A stretch of 64,000 bases of DNA from Verrucomicrobiota bacterium (GTDB taxonomy: Bacteria > Verrucomicrobiota > Verrucomicrobiia > Limisphaerales > JAFGQR01). Positions 19,037-27,265 of the stretch are shown here, in pieces. The notes beneath the pieces were generated by a model. It saw nothing but the letters and a program-made list of their open reading frames with translations. It made no database searches and was not told the DNA's origin. Location of the stretch: assembly GCA_016935555.1 (NCBI GenBank), contig JAFGQR010000011.1, positions 101,115 through 165,114 of the forward strand. Reading direction: 5' to 3'. The first letter of the stretch is position 1. Each line of letters begins with the position of its first letter. A program made the position numbers and the translations under genes.

Positions 19037-20068
19037 ATGGAAGCCGAATTCAACGTGAACGATTACTGGCTCGAACGCGGCCGCGACTACATGCGCGAGC
19101 AACGCACGCCCCCCGAATTTCATCGGATGCAAGAGCGGTTTCTGCTCGGGGTGCTGCAACGCAGCGCCCTGCCCATGCGCCGGGTTTTGGAAATCGGGTG
19201 CGGTTTTGGGCGCGTGACGCGGCTTCTGGCCGAAGCCTGGCCGGAAGCGGAGATCATGGCGGTGGATTTGAGTCCCGAGCAGCTTGCCAACGCGCGACGC
19301 TATTGCAGCGACGCTCCGCGTGTGCGATTTGCCCCCTACGATTTCTACTCGAACGAGCCGCTGCCGGGGGCGGGGTACGACATGGCGCTGGCGGTCGAGG
19401 TGTTTCTGCACCACCCGCCCGAGGCGGTCGTGGGGTTGGCGCGCCGTCTCGCGGATGCCGCGTGTTACGTGGTGAATATCGACTGGAGCGAGTCCTGGCC
19501 GTGGCCGACGCCCGAGCATGTGTGGGTGCATGACTTTGCCGGGCTGTATGCCCAAGCCGGGCTCGTCTGTGCGGCCTTTCCGCTCCCCGGGAAGATCGAG
19601 GGCAAACAGCAACAGCTGTTTGTCGCGGGCCGCACCTTGCCCGAGTCCGTCCGGCAACTCGAAAACACTCTGCGGCCTGCTGCCGCCTCCGCCCAGGCGC
19701 CGGCCGCGGCCGACGCCTGGACGCAACGCCTGGCCATGGCCACCGACGAACTCCGTCGGCTCATTCCCGGCCAGTCGCGGTGGATCCTGGTCGACGACGC
19801 CCAATGGGGCCGGGTGCGCGCGCTTTCCGGCTACCGGATTGTGCCCTTTCTGGAAAAGGACGGCGCGTGGTGGGGGCCGCCGGCTGACGATGCGACGGCG
19901 TGGGAGGAGCTGCAGCGGTTGCGGCGGGCGGGCGCCAGCCACCTCGTGTTCGCCTGGCCGGCCTTCTGGTGGCTCCAGCACTACGCGGACTTCAGTGAGC
20001 GGTTGCGTGCGACGTTCCCCTGTGTGCTTGAGAACAACCGGCTCGTGGTGTTCGCCCTTGGCTCCTGA
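19037..20068 (+). CDS. Class I SAM-dependent methyltransferase with C-terminal accessory domain
   Basis: RRVLEIGCGFGRVTRLLAEAWPEAEIMAVDLSPEQLANAR (motif I); C-terminal segment LVDDAQWG...PFLEKDGAWWGPPADDATAWEELQRLRRAGASHLVFAWPAFWWLQHY. Confidence 0.88.
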   Translation: MEAEFNVNDYWLERGRDYMREQRTPPEFHRMQERFLLGVLQRSALPMRRVLEIGCGFGRVTRLLAEAWPEAEIMAVDLSPEQLANARRYCSDAPRVRFAPYDFYSNEPLPGAGYDMALAVEVFLHHPPEAVVGLARRLADAACYVVNIDWSESWPWPTPEHVWVHDFAGLYAQAGLVCAAFPLPGKIEGKQQQLFVAGRTLPESVRQLENTLRPAAASAQAPAAADAWTQRLAMATDELRRLIPGQSRWILVDDAQWGRVRALSGYRIVPFLEKDGAWWGPPADDATAWEELQRLRRAGASHLVFAWPAFWWLQHYADFSERLRATFPCVLENNRLVVFALGS

Positions 20069-20075
20069 CCCCGCC

Positions 20076-21029
20076 ATGCCCACAAGCCGCCCCAACCCCA
20101 TCCCCACGGTCGTCCACCTCATCCGCCAACTGCGTCCGCGGTCGATTCTGGACGTGGGCATTGGTTTCGGGAAATGGGGGCACCTGTTTCGCGAATACAC
20201 CGACATTCTCGAGGCGGAACGCGATCCGTCCCGGTATGAACGGCGCCAGTGGCAGGTGCGCATCGATGGCATTGAGGGGTGCGCCGCCTACGTCACCGAC
20301 ATGCACCGCTACCTCTACAACGCGATCCACGTCGGAGACATCTGCGAGGTGCTGCCCCGGCTCGGCGCCTACGACGTCGTGTTCCTGGGCGACGTCATCG
20401 AGCACCTCGACGCGGCCCGCGGCGGCCAGCTGCTGCGCCATGCCCTCGCCCAGGCCCGAAAAGCCGTGATCGTCACCACGCCGAGATTCGACACCGCGCA
20501 GGGGGACCTGTGCGCCAACGAACTCGAACGCCACCGCAGCGTGTGGTCGGCCCGACAGTTCCGCCAATTCCCGGGCGCCCAAGTCAAAACCGTCGACCAG
20601 GACACCCTCCTCGCCGTCTTCACCAAACCCGGCGTCTGCCGTCTGCGGCTCTCGCCGCCGCGGCAACCCACGCCCGCAGACGCTCGCCGCCTGGCCCGCG
20701 CCCGGGAGCAGTTGGTCCGCCTGATACCTGCGGGCACACCCTTCGTGCTGGTGGACGAGGAGCAGATCCGTTCCGGGTTGCCCCATGTCTCGGCGTGGCC
20801 CTTTCTCGAGAAGGACGGCCAGTATTGGGGGCCACCTCCGGACGGCGAGACCGCGATCCGCGAGCTGGCGCGGCTTCGGGAGCGTGGGGCGCGATTTGTG
20901 GCGTTCATCTGGACGACGTTCTGGTGGCTGGATCATTACGCCGCATTTCACGATCACCTGCGCCAGACCTGTGCGGTCGTCGCCGAGGATGAGACCGTGC
21001 TCGTTTTCGCGCTCCGTCCGCCGGCCTGA
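20076..21029 (+). CDS. Class I SAM-dependent methyltransferase with the same C-terminal accessory domain
   Basis: RSILDVGIGFGKWGHLFREY; DVVFLGDVIEHLD; C-terminus LVDEEQIR...PFLEKDGQYWGPPPDGETAIRELARLRERGARFVAFIWTTFWWLDHY. Start chosen at 20076 (track ORF begins far upstream in overlap). Confidence 0.85.
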   Translation: MPTSRPNPIPTVVHLIRQLRPRSILDVGIGFGKWGHLFREYTDILEAERDPSRYERRQWQVRIDGIEGCAAYVTDMHRYLYNAIHVGDICEVLPRLGAYDVVFLGDVIEHLDAARGGQLLRHALAQARKAVIVTTPRFDTAQGDLCANELERHRSVWSARQFRQFPGAQVKTVDQDTLLAVFTKPGVCRLRLSPPRQPTPADARRLARAREQLVRLIPAGTPFVLVDEEQIRSGLPHVSAWPFLEKDGQYWGPPPDGETAIRELARLRERGARFVAFIWTTFWWLDHYAAFHDHLRQTCAVVAEDETVLVFALRPPA

Positions 21030-21076
21030 GACGCCTCTTGGCGTTCGCGCACGGTTGCAGGCGCTTCCCTTTCGGG

Positions 21077-23638
21077 TCAGGGCTTGGCGTCCGCGGGCAG
21101 TTGGACCAGGCCGGAGTCGCGCGCGGTTTCCTCGAGGAGACCCAGGAACTCCTGGTGCAGGCATTCGCAGTCGTCGTCCAAATACCAGTCGATCAGCGGG
21201 ACGAGCACCAGGGCCAGCCAGAGCCATGGGCAAAGGGCGGCAAACCGGACCAGGGCCACCGCGACGAGGCCGGCCACGTGTGCGAACACGAGCCAGGCCA
21301 TGACCGACCAGCGGCGGCGCAGGCGGCATCGGAAGACGCGCCGGTTCTGGCCCAGTTCTTCCGTGGCTGTGGTCAGCCTCAACCGGCTCCAGCGCGAGCG
21401 CAGAACTTCCAGGTCGAAGGCGTCCCAGCCCGAGTCGGGTCTAACGGGCCAGCCGCGGGATTCGAGCTGATGGAGGAGCGTTTCGAGCCAGCGGGTCCGG
21501 TCCATGCCGTCGCGCGTCCAGAACGAAACAAGTTCAGGCAATGCGGCGGGCCTGGGGTCGAGGTGGGGTGGCGCGGCGTGGGGGTCGGGCGCGGCGGGTG
21601 CGTTCAGCTGCAGGGTGAAACGGGCCCAGCCGCGCGCGATCGGCTGGAGGAGGAACATTGCGGCGACCAGGGGTCGTGACCAGAGGCGGCGGCGGGCTCG
21701 GGGCAGGGGTGCTTGGGTGGCGGCGGCGGCGCAAACGCCGAGTGTGAGTGCGAAGCTGGCGGCGGCGAGGGGCAGGGCGAAGTTGACGTAGGCGGCGAGG
21801 ATCCAGAGGGGGACAGTGACGAGCGCGTGCCAGGCCAGGGAGGTGCAGAGCATCAGGGGCCAGGCCGGGGCCGGCGCATAGAGTTTCTGGAAGAAAGCGG
21901 TGCCGAAGACGCCATGATAGATGACCGCCGGCGCAAACACCAGGCCCGGGCTGGCGGTGGCATAGATGCGTCCGCGCCAGATGCCGCCGCCGAAGGTGCT
22001 GAAGTGTTCCGGGTGTTTTCGGGCGAGGAGCGCTTCGGCCTGGCCATAGCCCGCCTGCTGGCGCAGGTAGGCCCGGATTGTCGAGCGCCGGTAGTGCCAG
22101 ACGAAGCCGCCCGGACTGAACCCGATCCGGTGCCCGCTTTCCATCAGCCGCCAGCACACGTCGACGTCGTCTCCCGCCTGCCGAAAGACGGGGTCGAATC
22201 CGCCGATGGCTTCGAGGGTCCACTTCCAAAAGGCCATGTTGCAGCCCGGCACGTGCTCAGCCTGGCGATCGGTCAACATCACCTGCGCCGGCCCGCCGGG
22301 CGAGGCCGCCACCACGGCCGCCACGCTCGAATCGTCCGGGGGCAGGAAATTGTGTCCGCCGATGCCGGCCCAACCGCCTCGCACGAGGTCGCCGACCAGG
22401 TACCACAGCCAGTCCTCATCCGCCCGGCAATCGGCGTCGGTGAACGCCACGATCTCCCCTGTGGCGGCGGCGACACCGGCGTTGCGCGCGGCGGACAGGC
22501 CGAGATTGGGCTGGCGCACGTATCGCACCTGCGGCCAGGCGGCGGCAATGGCCGGGGTGTCATCGGTCGAACCGTCGTCGACGAGGATCACCTCGTAATC
22601 GGGGTAGTGGAGGCGCTGCAGCGAGTCCAGGCAGGCCCGCAGGGTGCGTCCCCCATTGTAGCTGGCCACGACCACGGACACCCGGGGCGTGCGCGGCAGG
22701 GGGATGTGCGGCGCCCGCGCATACTGCCGTTGCACCGCGCCAAACGCCACCTTGGGACGGCGGTCGCGCGTCGTCAGCCCGAACGCCCAATCCTCGATTG
22801 GCATGCCGCCCCGGTGCCAGTCGTCGGTGAAGCTGAACACAAACGTGCCGGCAAGCCCCTCCTGGAATGCCGCTTCGATCTGCCATGACACGAACTCGCC
22901 TTGCGCCGCTTCCCCTTCCCGGATGGCGTCCATGCCGAATTCGCCCAGGACGAGGGGGCGGGGTCCTGCCAGGCTGTGCAGGCGCGCCAGGTAGGCTTCA
23001 AGGGCCGGGCGCTGATGCAGATACACGTTGAAACACGTGAAGTCCGGACTTTCCGGGCGGAGGAATTCCGTTGGTGGAAACGAGGTGAACGTGCAGAGCG
23101 CGTCGGGCGCGGCGTCGCGGGCCTCGGCAATCAGTTCATCGATGAAACGTTCCACCCGCCGGGGACCGCTCCAGCGGACGATCTCGGCCGGGATTTCGTT
23201 GACCACGCTCAGGGCGAACACGGCCGGGTGTGCGCCGCAATGGCGGGCGGCCTGGCGCACGGCGTGGCGGGCTTCGCGTCGCAGCGAGGTCGAGTCCAGG
23301 AAGCAGAGGTGTTTCGCCCAGGGCACATCCACCAGCACGCTCAAACCGTGGGCGAGCGCCAGGTCCAGAAACCATTGGGGCGGCACGCAATAGACCCGGA
23401 GTGCGTTGGCGTGCAGGTCGGCCAGCTGCCGGAAGTCGCGTGTGGTCTGGTCGGGCGAGGCGAAGGTTTCGCCGCGGTCGTTTGGCGCAAAGGGCCCGTA
23501 GGTCAGGCCTTTGGCGTGCCACTTCCGACCGTTGCGCCGGAAAAACTTCCCGTCCAGCCGAACGCGCTCGTGGGGGGCCGAACCCATCATCGCCCGGGGA
23601 TCGGCGACGGGCGGCGCGTCTGGGGGGGGACGGTTCAT
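21077..23638 (-). CDS. Fusion protein: N-terminal glycoside-hydrolase-like TIM barrel + family 2 glycosyltransferase + C-terminal membrane region
   Basis: N-term FVFSFTDDW, ALSVVNEIPAE, LGEFGMD (GH-A-like catalytic positions); middle VSVVVASYNGGRTLRACLDSL..VDDGSTDDTPA..FTDADC..GDDVDVCWRL (GT2); C-term hydrophobic helices. Confidence 0.88.
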   Translation of the reverse strand: MNRPPPDAPPVADPRAMMGSAPHERVRLDGKFFRRNGRKWHAKGLTYGPFAPNDRGETFASPDQTTRDFRQLADLHANALRVYCVPPQWFLDLALAHGLSVLVDVPWAKHLCFLDSTSLRREARHAVRQAARHCGAHPAVFALSVVNEIPAEIVRWSGPRRVERFIDELIAEARDAAPDALCTFTSFPPTEFLRPESPDFTCFNVYLHQRPALEAYLARLHSLAGPRPLVLGEFGMDAIREGEAAQGEFVSWQIEAAFQEGLAGTFVFSFTDDWHRGGMPIEDWAFGLTTRDRRPKVAFGAVQRQYARAPHIPLPRTPRVSVVVASYNGGRTLRACLDSLQRLHYPDYEVILVDDGSTDDTPAIAAAWPQVRYVRQPNLGLSAARNAGVAAATGEIVAFTDADCRADEDWLWYLVGDLVRGGWAGIGGHNFLPPDDSSVAAVVAASPGGPAQVMLTDRQAEHVPGCNMAFWKWTLEAIGGFDPVFRQAGDDVDVCWRLMESGHRIGFSPGGFVWHYRRSTIRAYLRQQAGYGQAEALLARKHPEHFSTFGGGIWRGRIYATASPGLVFAPAVIYHGVFGTAFFQKLYAPAPAWPLMLCTSLAWHALVTVPLWILAAYVNFALPLAAASFALTLGVCAAAATQAPLPRARRRLWSRPLVAAMFLLQPIARGWARFTLQLNAPAAPDPHAAPPHLDPRPAALPELVSFWTRDGMDRTRWLETLLHQLESRGWPVRPDSGWDAFDLEVLRSRWSRLRLTTATEELGQNRRVFRCRLRRRWSVMAWLVFAHVAGLVAVALVRFAALCPWLWLALVLVPLIDWYLDDDCECLHQEFLGLLEETARDSGLVQLPADAKP

Positions 23639-24033
23639 GATCCGCCGGGCCGGCCCCGTTTCAGGGCGGTGGGGAGGCGGCGGCTGGAGCGCTGTTCGAG
23701 TTCGCGTCGCACGGCGATGTGGTATTTCTCGGTGAGGCTTTGGCCGGGGGGCGTGTTGGTGGTTGGGACCATGGCCAGGCGCTCGAGGTCGTCGATCAAC
23801 GCGCGAAGCGGCAATGCCGGGAGCTTCTGCACGAGGTGCTGGTAGAGGTGGCTGGCTTCCGCGGCGTGCGCCGCGCGCTCCAGCAGAATGAAATCCTCGC
23901 GCAATTGCACATGCGCCGACTCCTGGCGCGTGAACTGATAAAGCGCCATCACCCCGGCGGCGGCGAGCACTGCCACGACGCCCAGGGGATGCCGGTTGCG
24001 CCAGAAAAAACGGGTGACCGATTTTGTCGTCAT
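23635..24033 (-). CDS. Small hypothetical membrane-anchored protein
   Basis: MTTKSVTRFFWRNRHPLGVVAVLAAAGVMALYQFTRQE: one N-terminal TM; upstream of and overlapping the GH-GT2 start by 4 bp. Start chosen at 24033. Confidence 0.5.
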   Translation of the reverse strand: MTTKSVTRFFWRNRHPLGVVAVLAAAGVMALYQFTRQESAHVQLREDFILLERAAHAAEASHLYQHLVQKLPALPLRALIDDLERLAMVPTTNTPPGQSLTEKYHIAVRRELEQRSSRRLPTALKRGRPGGS

Positions 24034-24140
24034 GCGACGCGCCTCCAGCCTAAACGAACGCGGCGGCATGGCAAGTGAGATGCACTTGCGACTTCGGGCC
24101 ATGGCGCGGTGGGTCAGGCTGACGGGAAAGCATCGCAGCC

Positions 24141-26825
24141 TCACGGGATCCAAGGCCGGGCCCGGTAGAATCGCCGGGGCCATGCGGGGCTGTCGGGATC
24201 AAGGAACCGCAGGAGACCGTCGAGGGACGCCGGGTTGGTGGCCAGGATGCTCCACGTCGCAAGGTCGGGCGACATCTCGATCACATAGAGTCCTGCCGGT
24301 TCGCCCGCGAGGCTGAATTGAAACCAGCCTTCGGCGGAGAGCGACGCCCCGCTCAACTGGGGCGGAGGCGCGACGGTGAGCTGAACGGTGCGGACGATGG
24401 CGTTGCCGGGGTTGGTGAGGTTGGCGAAGGTGATCACATCCTCGTACACATTCGTTCCCAGCAGCGCCGCGGCGCCGGTCAACGCGACGGTCACCGTCAC
24501 CGCGCCGCCCCCGGCCAGTTCGCCGTTCTCCCGTGAAAGCGCCAGCCACGAGGTCGTGTGGCGGGCCGACCACGCCAGGGTTGCGGGCCCGCGGTTGGTC
24601 AGCGTGTAGGTTTGGCTGGCGGGCACGAACGGCCCGCCGACATGGCCGCGCGCGGCAAAACCGTTGGATGGTTCGACGGCCAGAGGGGGGAGGGGAGCGG
24701 TGAAGCGAAGGGCGGTGCTGTTTGCCAGGAGCGTGCTGCCGTTGCAGGCATAGCGCGCCGCCACGGTGCCGTCGGCATGTTCCACGCCCACGGTGGCGCT
24801 GCGTCCCTCGGTGCCGATGCCGCGGCCCGGGCTGACGCTCAGGTATTGGAAGCGGATGGCGTGGGTGGTTTCTTCGAGCAACACCTGGAACGAGTAATTC
24901 GCAGGCGGAAACGTGGCATACCGGACATCGACCCAGGACACGACGACTTGGCGGTGGGGCGGGTCGCCGGCGGTGCCGAGGTGCACGGTGCCGCCGGCGG
25001 CGGGGTTCAGGTCGTCCCAGAACGGGCAGATCACGTTGTTGGGGGCGGCGGGGTTGGGCAGGTCGGTATTGGCGGCAAGGGTCATGCCGGCGGGATCGAA
25101 GCCCAGCAGGCCGTTGGCGCCGACGTAGAGCTGCGAATACGATTGCCCGTAATAGTCGAACGCGAACGGCAGCGCCTGCGCGGCGCTCACCCCGTCGTTG
25201 TCCAGGCTCAGTGCCGTCATCGCCCCCGGATCCACCCAGTTGAACGGGGCGTTGGTGATGGTGTAATTGGCGACGACGGCGATCGTGCGGTTGGTGGTGC
25301 GGACCAGGCCCTGGCTGCTGGTCACTGTCAGCGTCGCCGCAAAGCGCCCTATGGCTTCATAGGTGTGAACGGGATGCTGGTCGACGCTGGTCGTGCCGTC
25401 CCCAAAGTCCCACGCCCAGTTGGTGAAGCTCCCATACGAGGTGTCCGCAAAGTGCACCGTCAGCGGCGGTGTGCCCGAAGGCGGCGTCGCGGTGAAGTCG
25501 GCCACCACACTGGGGCCCAGCGCGCGGGCCAGATTGAGGCGCGCCCCGGTGACGCATCGGCCCGCGAGGCCCGGCAGGGGATCCGTCGCGGCGAGCAGGC
25601 GGTCGATGGTCTGCCGGTAGGTGTCGGTGGGGTAACGCGCGTGCAGCAGGGCGACCGTGCCGGCCACCATGGGTGCGGCAAACGAGGTGCCGTTGTCGAA
25701 CGCGTAGGCGGTATCGGACGTGTGCGCGGTGCTGTAGATCGCCGATCCGGGGGCGGCGAGGTCCACGCTGGTGGCGCCGTAATTCGAGTAATCCGCCAGA
25801 CTGTCGGTCCGGGTGGTCGCGGCCACGGCGAGCACATTGTCCAGATCGAAGCTGGCGGGGTAGTAGGGTGTGACGTCGTTGTTGACGGCGTCGTTGCCGG
25901 CTGCGGCCACGACGAGGATGCCGGCGCCGCGACAGGTGCTGACCGCGGCGTAGAGCGCCGACGAATAGTCGGTGGCGATGAAACTGGCGTTAATCACCCG
26001 AGCCCCGTTCACCCGGGCGTAATCGAAACATTCGACCGCGTCCGACAGCGATCCGTTGCCTTCGTCGTCGAAAAACCGGCAGCTCATCATCCGCAGCCGC
26101 CAGGCGACGCCGGTGACGCCCCGGCTGTTGTTGCCCACGGCGCCCAGGACGCCGGCCACCTTGGTGCCGTGGCCGGAGGCGTCCCACGGATCGCCCGTGT
26201 TGGCCGCGGCATTGATCCCGTGGATGTCGTCGACGAACCCGTTGGCGTCGTCGTCCACGCCGTTGCCGGCGATCTCGCGGGGATTGATCCACATGTTGGC
26301 GGCCAGGTCTTCGTGGGCGTACCGCACCCCCGTGTCCACCAGCGCCACAATGATGTTCGTGGCGCCCGACAACGTGTCCCATCCCTCGGGCCCGTCGATG
26401 TCCGCATCCGCCACGCCCCCGCTCTGGCCCGTGTTGTGCAGGTGCCACAGCGTCCCGTCCGCAAACCGCGGATCGTTCGGAACCAACGCCAGCCCCACCC
26501 AAAAGTCCGGCTCCGCAAATGCCACAAGCCCGCTTTGCCGGTAGGCGCGCACGGTGTCTTCCGGCGTCGCGCGCGGCGGCAGCGTCAGCACCTCGAGGTC
26601 CCCCATTGCAGCAAAGCGCCGATGCACCTTGATTCCCGCCGCCGCATGGAATCTCGCGAGGTCCTCCGCCGAATGGCCCGTCTTCGGCTGGATGAGAATC
26701 CGATCGCTGCGATACCGGCTGCCGGCTCCGGGCGCCGCGGGGGCCGGTTCGGCTGGCACCCACACGATCACCGTCAGCATCCACGCGGCCACCGCCGCCA
26801 GCGCGCGCCGACTCGATGCGCGCAC
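24141..26825 (-). CDS. S8 family (subtilisin-like) secreted serine protease with PKD domain
   Basis: IIVALVDTGVRYAHEDL (Asp), DASGHGTKVAGVLG (His), NGTSFAAPMVAGTVAL (Ser); PKD segment FADTSYGSFTNWAWDFGDGTTSVDQHPVHTY; GTG start at 26825 preceding a signal peptide inferred (track ORF is longer). Confidence 0.93.
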   Translation of the reverse strand: MRASSRRALAAVAAWMLTVIVWVPAEPAPAAPGAGSRYRSDRILIQPKTGHSAEDLARFHAAAGIKVHRRFAAMGDLEVLTLPPRATPEDTVRAYRQSGLVAFAEPDFWVGLALVPNDPRFADGTLWHLHNTGQSGGVADADIDGPEGWDTLSGATNIIVALVDTGVRYAHEDLAANMWINPREIAGNGVDDDANGFVDDIHGINAAANTGDPWDASGHGTKVAGVLGAVGNNSRGVTGVAWRLRMMSCRFFDDEGNGSLSDAVECFDYARVNGARVINASFIATDYSSALYAAVSTCRGAGILVVAAAGNDAVNNDVTPYYPASFDLDNVLAVAATTRTDSLADYSNYGATSVDLAAPGSAIYSTAHTSDTAYAFDNGTSFAAPMVAGTVALLHARYPTDTYRQTIDRLLAATDPLPGLAGRCVTGARLNLARALGPSVVADFTATPPSGTPPLTVHFADTSYGSFTNWAWDFGDGTTSVDQHPVHTYEAIGRFAATLTVTSSQGLVRTTNRTIAVVANYTITNAPFNWVDPGAMTALSLDNDGVSAAQALPFAFDYYGQSYSQLYVGANGLLGFDPAGMTLAANTDLPNPAAPNNVICPFWDDLNPAAGGTVHLGTAGDPPHRQVVVSWVDVRYATFPPANYSFQVLLEETTHAIRFQYLSVSPGRGIGTEGRSATVGVEHADGTVAARYACNGSTLLANSTALRFTAPLPPLAVEPSNGFAARGHVGGPFVPASQTYTLTNRGPATLAWSARHTTSWLALSRENGELAGGGAVTVTVALTGAAALLGTNVYEDVITFANLTNPGNAIVRTVQLTVAPPPQLSGASLSAEGWFQFSLAGEPAGLYVIEMSPDLATWSILATNPASLDGLLRFLDPDSPAWPRRFYRARPWIP

Positions 26826-27265
26826 CCGCTGAATGTCGCGCTCTGACCGGGCGCAAGGGGGGACCGCTTTCCCTTTTCGGTTGCGTTGAATCCGATTACG
26901 ATTCGAGTTCCAATTCAGCATGGGTTGCGAAGATGCGATTCCTGCAAAACGCCGCCGCGCAAGCAGACGTCCCCCCGCATGCCGTGGTCCATTCGCGCGG
27001 CACCGGCTTCGTTTGGGCCAGTTCGCGTCGGCGTGCAATGGGGCATGGGGCGTGCGGACACCATGTTCTTGAATTCGAGAAGAGTAGCACGATACGTGCC
27101 GGGCGGCTACTTTCGTGTTGGGGCTTTTGAATGCCGCGGGGGTGCTGCGCCGTGGAGGCGAGGCATGTGGTGGGGGCGGATAGGCGGACTTATTGAACGG
27201 CTGTTCACAGGGGCCGGTGAATAACCCCGCATTGACATCTGGCGCCATCCTTCAACGATGGTTTC

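Noticed and set aside
18017-20272. 751-aa - strand ORF
   Set aside because: Antisense to the GT4 and methyltransferase genes, which have clear motifs.
12525-23638. Complete capsule/O-antigen locus
   Set aside because: No Wzx/Wzy, ABC-2 exporter, Wza/Wzc or priming transferase seen within the window; only a modification/glycosylation gene set is supported.
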